A stretch of DNA of 64,000 nt, taken from contig NZ_QNSB01000010.1 of the NCBI RefSeq assembly GCF_003315415.1, positions 62,001 to 126,000 of the forward strand. The letters are read 5' to 3'. This DNA comes from Brevibacterium sanguinis. Lineage in GTDB: Bacteria; Actinomycetota; Actinomycetes; Actinomycetales; Brevibacteriaceae. Of this stretch, positions 24,033 through 34,416 are shown piece after piece. Every line of letters starts with the position of its first letter. Position 1 is the stretch's first letter. The notes under the pieces are model-generated. The model searched no databases and had not been told where the DNA came from. It saw only the letters and a program-made list of their open reading frames with translations. The translations under genes were made by a program, and so were the position numbers.

Positions 24033-24392
24033 GTGCATGCCTTCGACGTCCTCGGCGACCCCGTCCGCCGCCGCATCCTCGAGCTGCTCGCCGCCGACGA
24101 GCTCTCCGCCGGCGAGGTCACCGCGGTCATCGCCGCGGAGTTCTCAATCAGCCAGCCGGCGGTGTCCCAGCACCTCAGGGTGCTCCGGGAGAGCGGGTTC
24201 GCGATGGTGCGCAGCGAAGGCGCTCGTCGCATCTACGCGGTGCGGCCCGAACAGCTGAAGACCGTCGACGAATGGCTCGAGCAGTTCCGTCGCTCCTGGG
24301 GTCCGCGCCTGGACGCCCTGGGCACGGAGATCGCCCGCGGCAGGCGAGAGCGACGCACGCGAAACCGCACGAACGAGGAGGACACACCATGA
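24033..24392 (+). CDS. ArsR-family winged-helix regulator
   Basis: 119 aa with a GTG start. The winged helix spans about residues 3-85: FDVLGDPVRRRILELLAADE, SQPAVSQHLRVLRESGFAMV and ARRIYAVRPEQLKTVDEWLE. It lacks the CxC metal site of classical ArsR/SmtB, and belongs to the subgroup paired with AHSA1/SRPBCC proteins. The C-terminal 20 residues are highly basic. It overlaps the next gene by four bases. It probably represses its own operon through the palindrome at 24000. Confidence 0.88.
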   Translation: MHAFDVLGDPVRRRILELLAADELSAGEVTAVIAAEFSISQPAVSQHLRVLRESGFAMVRSEGARRIYAVRPEQLKTVDEWLEQFRRSWGPRLDALGTEIARGRRERRTRNRTNEEDTP

Positions 24393-25030
24393 GCACCGCA
24401 GACGAGACATCGGCGGCCGCGATCGACCGGGCGGTCACCGCCGGCGAGCGCGAGGGCAGAGAGACCCGCGTCGCCGAGGTCAGCCGCACGTACCCGACGA
24501 CGCCGGAGGACCTCTGGGACGCCGTGACCCGCGCCGAGCGGATCGGCCGCTGGTTCAGCCCGGTCACGGGAGACCTCTCACTCGGCGGCGAGTACCAGAT
24601 CGAGGGCAACGCCTCGGGGACGATCACCGACTGCGATCCCCCACGCTCCTTCAGCGCCACGTGGGAGTTCGGCGGCGGAGTCTCCTGGATCACGGTCACC
24701 GTCGCCCCCGACGGCGACGGCGCCCGACTCGGACTCGAACACGTCGCCGAGGTGCCCGAGGGCCCCGATGACTTCTGGGACACCTACGGACCGGGAGCCG
24801 TCGGCGTCGGCTGGGACCTCGGCCTGCACGGGCTGTCGCTCCATCTGGCCCACCCGGAGGCCGAGCGGGTCATCGAGGACGAGGAGTCATGGGTGCGATC
24901 GGACGAGGGGAGGGCGTTCGTCACCGCCTCGAGCGCGGCCTGGGCCGAGGCATCCGTCCGCTTCGGCACCGACCGGGAGTCCGCCCTCGCCGCGGGCGCG
25001 CGGACCACCGGGTTCTACCTCGGCGAGTGA
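24389..25030 (+). CDS. SRPBCC / AHSA1-like protein
   Basis: 213 aa from the ATG overlapping the arsR stop. It shows the helix-grip fold signature of AHSA1 proteins: TYPTTPEDLWDAVTRAERIG, RWFSPVTGDLSLGGEYQIEG and CDPPRSFSATWEFG. Such proteins bind small hydrophobic ligands and commonly sit with ArsR-type regulators; the ligand is unknown. A longer in-frame ORF running through arsR is not real. Confidence 0.85.
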   Translation: MSTADETSAAAIDRAVTAGEREGRETRVAEVSRTYPTTPEDLWDAVTRAERIGRWFSPVTGDLSLGGEYQIEGNASGTITDCDPPRSFSATWEFGGGVSWITVTVAPDGDGARLGLEHVAEVPEGPDDFWDTYGPGAVGVGWDLGLHGLSLHLAHPEAERVIEDEESWVRSDEGRAFVTASSAAWAEASVRFGTDRESALAAGARTTGFYLGE

Positions 25031-25068
25031 GAGCTCATGGCCGCGGTCGCTGTCCTCTCACCCGACGA

Positions 25069-26136
25069 TCACCGCTTCGCCTGCGCGGGCACGACGACCT
25101 TGCGGATGACGATGAGCGCCGAGGCGGCCACGGGCACCGCGACCACGGCACCGAGCACACCGCCCAGGGTGCCGCCGGCGATGGCCGCGATGATGACGAG
25201 GGCCCCGGGGACGTCGACGGCGGCGTGCATGATGCGCGGGCTGAGCAGGTACGCCTCGATCTGCATGTAGACGAGGTAGTAGACGCCCGCGGCGATCCCC
25301 AGTCCCGGCGAGACCATCAGGCAGGAGGCGGTGATGATGATCGCGCCGGTGACGGGACCCACGAGCGGGATGAGTGAGGCGAGGAAAGCGATGAAGGCGA
25401 GCAGCGCCGGCAGCGGGGCCCCGATGATCGTCAGGTAGATGGCGGAGAAGAAGCCGTTGATGATCCCCAGGGACACCTGACCGAGGACGTAGCGCCCGAT
25501 CGATCGGGTCACCTCCTCGGTGACGGCGACGACGGTGGGCCGGACCGTGGCGGCGACCAGGGAGAACATTCCTGCCTTGATCGTCGGCATCGTCACGGCG
25601 AAGTAGATGGTGAGGATGACGACGACGAGGACGCCGGTGATGAAGCTGATGATGCCCGCTCCGATGGACACGACGCCGCCGCCGAGCGAGAGGACGTTCT
25701 CCGGGTCCGAGACCCAGTCGGAGGCGGACCGGAAGAGCCCGTCGACGTCGACGGCGCCGGTGAACCGCGCCTCGAGGTCGGTCACCCACCCGGTCCTCGC
25801 CAGCTCCCCGATGATCTCGGGCAGGTCCTCGACGAACTGCTGGATCTGCCGGATGACGGCCGGGGCGACGAGCAGGACGGTGCCGGCGACGATGCCGAGG
25901 AAGGCGAGGACGACGGCGACGACCGACAGGGACCTCGATATCCCCCGATCGACGAGCCACAGCACGATCGGCTCCAGGCCGAGGGCGAGGAAGAGGGCGA
26001 GGCCGATGTAGATGAGCACCGTCGACACGGATTGCAGGGCGGTCATCAGCCCGTAGGCGAGACCGACGCCCAGGGTTCCGGTGAAGCCGATGCGGAACGC
26101 GCTCGTCAGTCTCGGGGACACCGCTCCTGTGCTCAT
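25069..26136 (-). CDS. AI-2E family transporter (TqsA/YdiK-like)
   Basis: 355 aa with about eight membrane segments in the family order: two near the N-terminus (about 15-70), a soluble insert with ARTGWVTDLEARFTGAVDVD (about 110-150), then LIPLVGPVTGAIIITASCLM and the end segment. The family includes autoinducer-2 exporters and Na+/H+ antiporters, so the substrate is open. It is a single gene, convergent with the AHSA1 gene. Confidence 0.88.
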   Translation of the reverse strand: MSTGAVSPRLTSAFRIGFTGTLGVGLAYGLMTALQSVSTVLIYIGLALFLALGLEPIVLWLVDRGISRSLSVVAVVLAFLGIVAGTVLLVAPAVIRQIQQFVEDLPEIIGELARTGWVTDLEARFTGAVDVDGLFRSASDWVSDPENVLSLGGGVVSIGAGIISFITGVLVVVILTIYFAVTMPTIKAGMFSLVAATVRPTVVAVTEEVTRSIGRYVLGQVSLGIINGFFSAIYLTIIGAPLPALLAFIAFLASLIPLVGPVTGAIIITASCLMVSPGLGIAAGVYYLVYMQIEAYLLSPRIMHAAVDVPGALVIIAAIAGGTLGGVLGAVVAVPVAASALIVIRKVVVPAQAKR

Positions 26137-26299
26137 TCCCCCAGTCTAGCCAGCGCCCGGGTCTCGTCACGGGGGCTCTCCGGTCTCGTCACCGGGGTGT
26201 TCCGCTCGCGGCGGTGCAGTCCCTCGAGCGCGATGGCTCACGCCGGGGCAGGGAGCCGTCACCGGGCAAGACGGTACGATCGAGGACGAGACCCCCGCC

Positions 26300-29044
26300 G
26301 TGAACCGTGAAGAAAGTGGTACGTCGACGATGAGTTCCGAACCGAGAGACCTCGATGTCTGGGAAGCCTTCCTCGATCCGCAGGGCGAGTTCTCCCTTCC
26401 CGACTTCTCCGCAGTCACCGGCCCGGCTCTCCTCGACGCGGCCGCTGCGGCCTGCGACTTCGCCCGCGCGGAGGTCGAGGCGATCATCGCCGACGAGCAC
26501 GATCCGACATTCGTCACGACGACCGTGCGCCTCGAATCGGCCACCGTGCCCATGGCCCGGCTCTCCGCCCTCATCCGCACCGTCGAGTCCAACCACCTCC
26601 GCCCCGAGCTCGCCGACGCCATCGCCGAGGTGTGGGCCCGGCTCTCGGCGACGGAGACCGAGATCCGGCTCGACGTCGACCTCTTCCACCGGATCGAGCA
26701 GGTCTCCGTCACCGATCTCAACCCGGAGGACAAACGCCACCAGGAGCTCACGGTCGACGCCTTCGTCCGGGCGGGAGCCCGCCTCGGCGAGGAGGACCGG
26801 GCGCAGATGGCGACGATCGTCGCCGAGCTCACGACGCTCGGCACCGCCTTCTCCCATGCCCTGCAGAAGGACACGCGGGACCTCGCCGTCCACCTCTCCA
26901 CGGAGGAGCAGCTGGCGGGTCTGAGCGAGGAGCAGATCGCGGCCGCCGCGTCCCGGGCCGCCGAGCGCGGGGCACCGGGCTATCTCCTGCCGCTCAACAA
27001 CTTCACCCAGCAGCTCGTCCTCGCCTCCGTCGAGGACCCTGAGACCCGGCGCAAGGTCCTCCACAACTCGATGGTTCGCGGCTCCCGCGGCGGCGAGGGG
27101 GACACCCGGACCCAGGTCGCCGACATCACCGCCCTGCGCGCTCTGCAGGCCAGGCTGCTCGGGTACTCGTCGTATTCGGCGTACGCGATCGACAACCAGA
27201 CCGCGGGCGGCCCCGACGCGGCCGCCGACATCGTCACCTCGCTCATCGCCCCGGCGAATGCGCAGCTGAGCGCCGAGCTCGACGCCGTCCGGTCCCGCTA
27301 CGGTCTCGACGAGATCGCCCGTGAGGACGTCATGCACTGGATCGCCCGGTACCGGCACGACGAGTTCGGCGTCGACGCCGAGGAGGTCGCCCGCTACTTC
27401 GAGTTCGACACCGTGCTCGACGACGGGGTCTTCCGGGCGGCGACCGGACTCTACGGCATCACCTTCGCACCCCGTGAGGGGATCGTCGGCTGGCACGAGG
27501 ACGTGCGTGCCTTCGAGGTCACCGACACGAACGACCGGACGCTGGGGCTCATCCTCCTCGACCCCTACTCACGCGACACCAAGCAGGGGGGCGCCTGGAT
27601 GGACCAGCTGGTGACGAGTTCACGACTGACAGGACTCCTCCCGGTCGTCACGCTCTCGCTCAACCTCGCGAAACCGGGGCCTGACCGGCCCACGCTCCTG
27701 TCCCCGACCGAGCTGACGACGCTCTTCCACGAGTTCGGCCATGTCCTCCATGGGCTGTTCGCGAACTCCACCTATCCGTCGACGGCGGGAACGGCAGTGC
27801 CCCGGGACTATGTCGAGTTCCCCTCCCAGCTCAACGAGATGTGGCGCTTCCACCCGCAGGTGCTCCCCCACTACGCTCGCCACGTCACCACCGGTGAGCC
27901 GATGCCCGCGGAGATGGTCGAGGCCCTCATCGCCTCGGAGTCCTTCGGCCAGGGCTTCGCGACGATCGAGTACCTGGCGGCGGCGATGCTCGACCTGTCC
28001 TGGCACTCCCTCGAGGCCGGGGAGCACATCGCCGACGTCCTGTCCTTCGAGTCCGAGGTGCTCGCCGCGGCCGGCTTCTCCCCCGTCGTGCCTCCCCGCT
28101 ACCGCAGCACCTACTTCGGCCACATCTTCGCCTCCGGCTACGCCGCCGGATACTACTCCTACCTGTACTCGGAGGTCATCGCGGCCTGGGTGAGCGAATG
28201 GTTCGAGGACCAGGGCGGGCTCAACCGGGAGGCCGGAGAGGCGTTCCGCGAGGCGATCCTCGCCCCGGGCCATTCGGTCGATCCGATGAGCGCGATCGAG
28301 AAGTTCTTCGGCACCCGGCCCGATGTCGCACCGCTGCTGCGCCGGCGGGGGCTCGCCGAGCCGGTCGCGGCGGACGACGGCGAAGAGTCGGCGGATCCAG
28401 CGGGGCCGGCGGATCCAGCGGGGTCCGCTGGGTCGGCGGGGTCGGCGGTCGGTGCGGATCACGCTGGGTCTGCGGGTCCGGCGGTCGACCCGGCTGCCGG
28501 GGCTCCCGAGAGCACTGCGGACAGCGCGGGCACCTCGTCGGTTCGGGGCCCCCGGGCTCATCCCAATCACGACGCCGTGTCCCAGGTGCTGCGCGCGCAC
28601 GGCATCGAACCGCGGATCACGCTGTTCCACGAGCCGGCCACGACGGCGGTCGCAGCTGCCGAGAAGCTCGGCATCGACGTCGGTGCCATCGCCAACAGCC
28701 TGATCTTCCAGGTCGCGGGCGAACCGGTGCTCATCATGACGTCGGGAGCCCATCGCGTCGACACCGCCCACGTCGCCGGCCTCCTCGGCGTCGACTCCCT
28801 CGACCGGGCGGACAAGGATCTGGTGAAGTCCGCGACGGGGCAGGTCATCGGCGGCGTGGCCCCGTGCGGGCACCCGCAGTCGATCCCCACTTATGTCGAT
28901 GTGGCCCTGCGGGACTACCCTGTTCTCTGGGCTGCCGCCGGCACGCCCAATTCGATGATGCCGCTGAGCTATGACGAGCTGCTGCGGATCACCGCCGGAA
29001 AGGAGATCACCGTTGTCAGAGAGAACACCGAACGCGAACAGTGA
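26300..29044 (+). CDS. M3 zinc metallopeptidase fused to a YbaK-type deacylase domain
   Basis: 914 aa. Residues about 1-690 are a peptidyl-dipeptidase (Dcp/oligopeptidase M3) with the zinc motif HEFGHVLHG near residue 477 and the glutamate ligand region downstream (ESFGQGFATIEYLAAAMLDL). Residues about 690-750 are a repetitive Ala/Gly/Ser/Asp linker. From about 752 a YbaK/ProX-like aminoacyl-tRNA deacylase domain follows (VSQVLRAHGIEPRITLFHEP, then QVIGGVAPCGHPQSIPTYVD). The two activities are normally separate proteins. The start is GTG 26300 or ATG 26330; no ribosome-binding site decides. The frame is open throughout, so it is a genuine fusion or needs a sequencing check. Confidence 0.85.
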   Translation: MNREESGTSTMSSEPRDLDVWEAFLDPQGEFSLPDFSAVTGPALLDAAAAACDFARAEVEAIIADEHDPTFVTTTVRLESATVPMARLSALIRTVESNHLRPELADAIAEVWARLSATETEIRLDVDLFHRIEQVSVTDLNPEDKRHQELTVDAFVRAGARLGEEDRAQMATIVAELTTLGTAFSHALQKDTRDLAVHLSTEEQLAGLSEEQIAAAASRAAERGAPGYLLPLNNFTQQLVLASVEDPETRRKVLHNSMVRGSRGGEGDTRTQVADITALRALQARLLGYSSYSAYAIDNQTAGGPDAAADIVTSLIAPANAQLSAELDAVRSRYGLDEIAREDVMHWIARYRHDEFGVDAEEVARYFEFDTVLDDGVFRAATGLYGITFAPREGIVGWHEDVRAFEVTDTNDRTLGLILLDPYSRDTKQGGAWMDQLVTSSRLTGLLPVVTLSLNLAKPGPDRPTLLSPTELTTLFHEFGHVLHGLFANSTYPSTAGTAVPRDYVEFPSQLNEMWRFHPQVLPHYARHVTTGEPMPAEMVEALIASESFGQGFATIEYLAAAMLDLSWHSLEAGEHIADVLSFESEVLAAAGFSPVVPPRYRSTYFGHIFASGYAAGYYSYLYSEVIAAWVSEWFEDQGGLNREAGEAFREAILAPGHSVDPMSAIEKFFGTRPDVAPLLRRRGLAEPVAADDGEESADPAGPADPAGSAGSAGSAVGADHAGSAGPAVDPAAGAPESTADSAGTSSVRGPRAHPNHDAVSQVLRAHGIEPRITLFHEPATTAVAAAEKLGIDVGAIANSLIFQVAGEPVLIMTSGAHRVDTAHVAGLLGVDSLDRADKDLVKSATGQVIGGVAPCGHPQSIPTYVDVALRDYPVLWAAAGTPNSMMPLSYDELLRITAGKEITVVRENTEREQ

Positions 29045-29927
29045 GAGCACGGGAGCATCTGGGAGGCCGGATCGTGAGCACGTGCCTGGGCAGCCGGGTC
29101 GCGACGACGATCCGGCGGTAAACACCCAGCTCCCCGCCGACCACCTCGGCGACTCCCATCCCGACTCCGACGCTCTGTCCGAGAGCGACAGCCCCCGCGC
29201 CCTCCCCGAGACCGACAGCTTCGGCGCTTCCGCCCATCTTCCCGAGACCGAGACCGCGGGGCACCGCCTCGCCGCCTTCGCCTCCTCGCGTGGCCGCTAC
29301 TACGCGATCATCCTCGCCGTGTTCGCCGCGGTGCTCATCATCTCCAACATCTCCGCCACCAAGGTCATCGGCTTCGGACCGATCGTCACCGACGGCGGCG
29401 CCTTCCTCTTCCCGATCGCCTACATCCTCGGCGACGTCATCAGCGAGGTCTACGGCTTCAAGGCCGCGCGCAAGGCCGTCATCACCGGTTTCGCCCTGCA
29501 GATCCTCGCGACACTTGTGTTCTGGCTCGTCCTCATCTCACCTCCGGGTCCGGGGTACGAGAACCAGGAGGCCTTCGCCGCCGTGCTCGGCTTCTACCCG
29601 CGCATCGTCGCGGCCTCGCTGGTCGGGTACGTCGTCGGCCAGCTGCTCAACTCCTACGTCCTCGTCGCGGTGAAGAAGCGCATGGGCGAGCAGAAGCTCT
29701 GGGTCCGCTTGCTCACCTCGACGGGCGTCGGTGAGTTCGCCGACACGCTCATCTTCTGCACGATCGCGTTCGCCGGGGTCATCCCGGGAATGAGCTTCGT
29801 CAACTACGTCATCGTCGGATTCGTCTACAAGGTCGCCGTCGAGATCATCCTGCTGCCGGTCACGTACCGCGTCATCACCGTGGTCAAGCGGCACGAACCG
29901 AGCTACGAGCCACAGCCCTCGGCCTAG
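29013..29927 (+). CDS. Queuosine-precursor ECF/YhhQ-family transporter
   Basis: 304 aa. It imports a queuosine precursor (7-cyano- or 7-aminomethyl-7-deazaguanine, or queuine). The first 85 residues are Asp/Glu/Ser/Pro-rich and probably disordered; then six membrane segments follow, with ISNISATKVIGFGPIVTDGG and YILGDVISEVYGFKAARKAV typical of YhhQ. The start is TTG 29013: AAGGAG lies seven bases upstream, inside the end of the peptidase gene, giving a 32-base overlap. Convergent tgt next door supports the queuosine role. The long N-terminal tail is unusual. Confidence 0.87.
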   Translation: MSERTPNANSESTGASGRPDREHVPGQPGRDDDPAVNTQLPADHLGDSHPDSDALSESDSPRALPETDSFGASAHLPETETAGHRLAAFASSRGRYYAIILAVFAAVLIISNISATKVIGFGPIVTDGGAFLFPIAYILGDVISEVYGFKAARKAVITGFALQILATLVFWLVLISPPGPGYENQEAFAAVLGFYPRIVAASLVGYVVGQLLNSYVLVAVKKRMGEQKLWVRLLTSTGVGEFADTLIFCTIAFAGVIPGMSFVNYVIVGFVYKVAVEIILLPVTYRVITVVKRHEPSYEPQPSA

Positions 29928-29940
29928 CCGAAAGGGCCCA

Positions 29941-29994
29941 TCGCTTCTGATGCTGTACATCTGTTCCGGAACAGATGTACAGCATCAGAAGTGA
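29941..29994. terminator. 54-bp near-perfect palindrome after the queuosine transporter gene
   Basis: The core 29944-29991 is a perfect palindrome with 24-bp arms (left arm starts CTTCTGATGCTGTACATC) and no spacer; three more pairs (one G-U) extend it to 29941-29994. It lies 14 bases after the stop and can terminate transcription from the plus strand. No U-tract is present. Confidence 0.7.
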
Positions 29995-30145
29995 TGTGAC
30001 TCGCTCGTGGCCCAATCTCGCCGAAAGCCGGCCGCACTCGTCAGAGGCAGGCCGCACCGGGAATCACGGTCGGCGCCGGTTCTGCTTCACCCCTGATGCA
30101 GGGCGCCCACCGTTCGATTCACATCTGAGGCCGGCCGCGGATGTC

Positions 30146-30207
30146 CGTTTCACAATCGGTGCAGTCGTTCAGGTTTGAATCCGAACGACTGCATCGAATG
30201 TGAAGCG
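30146..30207. terminator. Long hairpin at the 3' end of tgt
   Basis: Arms 30146-30170 and 30183-30207 pair over 25 positions with one A-A mismatch and two G-U pairs; the loop is AGGTTTGAATCC. The inner perfect part is TGCAGTCGTTC / GAACGACTGCA. It ends four bases before the tgt stop codon region, so it is the probable terminator for minus-strand transcription. Together with the palindrome at 29941 it fills most of the 284-base spacer. Confidence 0.7.
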
Positions 30208-30211
30208 ACGT

Positions 30212-31615
<1,404 letters not shown>

Positions 31616-31661
31616 TTAACTGGGACCGGAATCGCCGCTGAATCACGCGCAGCGCCCCGAC

Positions 31662-31782
31662 GGGTGCAGGACCCAGATGGGTGCAGGACCCCGGGCGCAG
31701 GATCCCCGCGGGCGCAGGCTCCCGCGAGGGCAGGACCCCGTGCAGGACCCCGTGCAGGACCCAGACGGGTGCAGGACCCGAT
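31662..31782. repeat. GCAGGACCC tandem repeat between tgt and the homocysteine methyltransferase gene
   Basis: About eight degenerate copies of a 12-17 base unit built around GGGTGCAGGACCCCG. It lies in the divergent spacer where both promoters must be, and ends 48 bases before the plus-strand gene. Confidence 0.6.
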
Positions 31783-31830
31783 GAGGGCGCGATTCCGCCG
31801 ATCGACCGACCACCGCTGCGGAGGACACCG

Positions 31831-32928
31831 ATGTCTGAAACCCTCACCCACCTGCTCGACCGCTCCCTGAGCTCGGGCGACCCCATCGTCATCGACGGAG
31901 CACTCGGCACGGCACTCGAGTCACGTGGCATCGACCTCGATCACGAGCTGTGGTCGGCCGGACTGCTCCGCGACGACCCCGAGGCCATCGCCGAGGTGCA
32001 CCGCGACTACATCAGAGCCGGCGCGCGGATCATCACCACGGCCAGCTATCAGGCGACGCCGCTCGGCTTCGCGTCCCTGGGTCTGTCCCCGGACGAGGGC
32101 CGGACGCTCATCGCCCGCAGCGTCGAGGTGGCCCGCGCGGCACGGGCCGACACGGACTCCGCGACGCACTCCCGCACCCGCGCCGCCGCCGACGCGGGTG
32201 CGAACCCCGGTGCCGCCGAGGTCCTCGTCGCGGGATCGGTCGGCCCGTATGGAGCGGCCCTCGGCGACGGTGCCGAGTACACCGGCGACTACTCGCTCAC
32301 GCCCGCTGAGTTCGCCGAGTTCCACCGGCCCCGGATCGCGGCCCTCGTCGACGCGGGCGCGGATCTGCTCGCGATCGAGACCCAGCCGCACCTCACCGAG
32401 ATCGAGGCCCTCTGCACCCTCGCCGACGAGCACTCCGCCCCCGCGTGGCTGAGCGTGACGCTGGCCGACGGCGAGCACCTTGCCGACGGCTCTCCCCTGA
32501 CCGCCCTCGCCGAGGTGGTGTCCGCGCACGAGTCGATCCGCGCGGTCGGGGTCAACTGCGTCTCGCCCTCCCTCGTCGCCCCGGCCCTGCGAGCGCTGGC
32601 CGGCGCGACCGCCCTCCCGCTCATCGCCTACCCGAACTCGGGCGAGGTCTACGATGCGCGGACCATGGAGTGGCGAACCCCGGAGGATTCCGGGCGCAGC
32701 CCGGTCCACCTCGGTGAGGAGGCTCCGGACGATCCCGGCACGGGTGCCGGGGGCGGTGCCGGCGGCGACGTCGCGGAGAGCGCCGACGGCGCCGCCGCCG
32801 ATCCCGGCGGAGGGACCACGACGTTCCCGATCGAGGACTGGGCTCGGCTGGGAGCGCTGCTCATCGGCGGCTGCTGCCGGACCGGTCCGGCGGACATCGC
32901 CGGCATCGCTCGCCGGCTGACCGCGTGA
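31831..32928 (+). CDS. mmuM: Homocysteine S-methyltransferase
   Basis: 365 aa, start ATG with GGAGG seven bases upstream. It transfers a methyl group, probably from S-methylmethionine, to homocysteine. The TIM barrel starts IDGALGTALESRGIDLDHEL; the zinc Cys residues are in GVNCVSP and the pair in IGGCCRTGP. Two low-complexity inserts (about 108-126 and 302-332) are absent from E. coli MmuM and lengthen it by about 50 residues. No S-methylmethionine permease is adjacent. Confidence 0.88.
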   Translation: MSETLTHLLDRSLSSGDPIVIDGALGTALESRGIDLDHELWSAGLLRDDPEAIAEVHRDYIRAGARIITTASYQATPLGFASLGLSPDEGRTLIARSVEVARAARADTDSATHSRTRAAADAGANPGAAEVLVAGSVGPYGAALGDGAEYTGDYSLTPAEFAEFHRPRIAALVDAGADLLAIETQPHLTEIEALCTLADEHSAPAWLSVTLADGEHLADGSPLTALAEVVSAHESIRAVGVNCVSPSLVAPALRALAGATALPLIAYPNSGEVYDARTMEWRTPEDSGRSPVHLGEEAPDDPGTGAGGGAGGDVAESADGAAADPGGGTTTFPIEDWARLGALLIGGCCRTGPADIAGIARRLTA

Positions 32929-32946
32929 CCGTGCCGACGCGGCGGC

Positions 32947-34416
32947 TCAGGTGAACACCTTCCCGGGGTTGAGGATCCCCAGCGGGTCGAGGGCCTCCCG
33001 GATGCGCCGATGCAGGAGCGCCGCCCCGGCGTCGAGCTCACGGTCGAGCCAGTCGCGTTTGAGGTACCCGACACCGTGCTCGCCCGTGATCGTCCCGCCG
33101 AGGTCGAGGCCCAGCTGCATGATCTCGGCGAACGCGGCCTGCGCCGCGGCGGTGCTCTCCTCGTCGCGGGCGTCGAAGATCACCGTTGGATGCATGTTCC
33201 CGTCCCCGGCATGCCCCGCGGTGAAGATCTCGACACCTCGGGCGGCCTCGATCGCCTCGAGTCGGGAGAAGAACTCGCCGAGTCGGGAGCGCGGGATGCA
33301 GATGTCGTCGATGAGCTCGCCCCCGCCGACGAGGTGCGCCTGCCGCTCGAGCGCCGGGGACACGGCGCGGCGGGCCGCGACGAGCAGTTCGCTGTCGGCC
33401 GGGTCATCGGAGAAGTGGACCTCGAGTCCGCCGTTGCGTTCGGCGATCTCCTGGAAGGCCTCGAGCTCGGCCACCGCCGACTGCCCCGGGGCGTTCGACT
33501 GGACGAGGAGGAGCGCTCCCGCGGCAGCGGGCAGCCCGAAGTTGCCGTAGGCGTTGATCGCGCGGATGGTGCGGCCGTCGAGGAGCTCGAGCATCGAGGG
33601 TCCGGCGCCCGAGGCCATGTACTCGGCCACCGCGGTTCCCGCCGATGCGGTGTCGGGGAAGAGGCCGACGGCGGTCAGGGCCGGGGGCATCGCCGCCCGC
33701 AGAGCCAGGGTGATCTCGACGATGACGCCCAGGGTCCCCTCCGAACCGACGAAGAGCGCGGCCAGGTCGAGTCCGGCCACGCCCTTCGCCGTCGAGCGTC
33801 CCAGTGTCGTGACCGTGCCGTCGGCGAGCACGACGGTCATCCCGCGCACGTAGTCCTTGGTCACGCCGTACTTCACGCAGCACATGCCGCCGGCGTTGGT
33901 GGCGACGTTCCCGCCGATGGTCGAGATCGCGACCGACCCCGGATCGGGCGGGTAGGCCAGCCCGTGCTCGGCGAGGGCGTTCTTGAGGTCCTGGTTGATC
34001 ACTCCCGGCTGCACCCGGCAGGTCTGCTCGAGAGGGTCGATCGCGAGGATCTCGTCCATCCTCGCGACGTCGAGGAGCAGGCAGCCGTCGACGGCGTTCG
34101 CCGCTCCCGACAGCCCGGTCCGCGCCCCCTGGGTGACCACGGGGAGGCGGTGCGCCGAGGCGAAGCGCATCGTCGCGACGACATCGTCGACCGTACGGGC
34201 CCGGACCAGACCCCGAGCAGTGCCGACGGGACAGAACAGCGCCTTGTCGAAGGAGTGGGAGGCGACGACCTCCGGATCGGTGACGAGCGCCCCGGCGCTC
34301 AGCCGTGCCGCGAGCTCACCGAGGTCGGGCGTGTCCGAGTCGGTGCGGACGGCAGCGTGGGCCCTGGAACAGCCCGGGTGCGGGCCGTCGGCGCCAGTGG
34401 CGGTGTCCGGGCCCAT
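32947..34416 (-). CDS. FAD-linked oxidase, GlcD/D-lactate dehydrogenase type
   Basis: 489 aa. It oxidises a 2-hydroxy acid such as glycolate or D-lactate. The PCMH-type FAD domain has RLPVVTQGARTGLSGAANAV and STIGGNVATNAGGMCCVKYG; the C-terminal cap has TAGHAGDGNMHP and GTITGEHGVGYLKRDWLDRE, the signature of the GlcD/LDHD/D2HGDH group. It has no GlcE/GlcF partners nearby, so a single-subunit D-lactate or D-2-hydroxy acid enzyme is more likely than glycolate oxidase. Glycolate would connect it to the glyoxylate genes further right. The ATG overlaps the upstream aminotransferase stop by one base. Confidence 0.87.
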   Translation of the reverse strand: MGPDTATGADGPHPGCSRAHAAVRTDSDTPDLGELAARLSAGALVTDPEVVASHSFDKALFCPVGTARGLVRARTVDDVVATMRFASAHRLPVVTQGARTGLSGAANAVDGCLLLDVARMDEILAIDPLEQTCRVQPGVINQDLKNALAEHGLAYPPDPGSVAISTIGGNVATNAGGMCCVKYGVTKDYVRGMTVVLADGTVTTLGRSTAKGVAGLDLAALFVGSEGTLGVIVEITLALRAAMPPALTAVGLFPDTASAGTAVAEYMASGAGPSMLELLDGRTIRAINAYGNFGLPAAAGALLLVQSNAPGQSAVAELEAFQEIAERNGGLEVHFSDDPADSELLVAARRAVSPALERQAHLVGGGELIDDICIPRSRLGEFFSRLEAIEAARGVEIFTAGHAGDGNMHPTVIFDARDEESTAAAQAAFAEIMQLGLDLGGTITGEHGVGYLKRDWLDRELDAGAALLHRRIREALDPLGILNPGKVFT

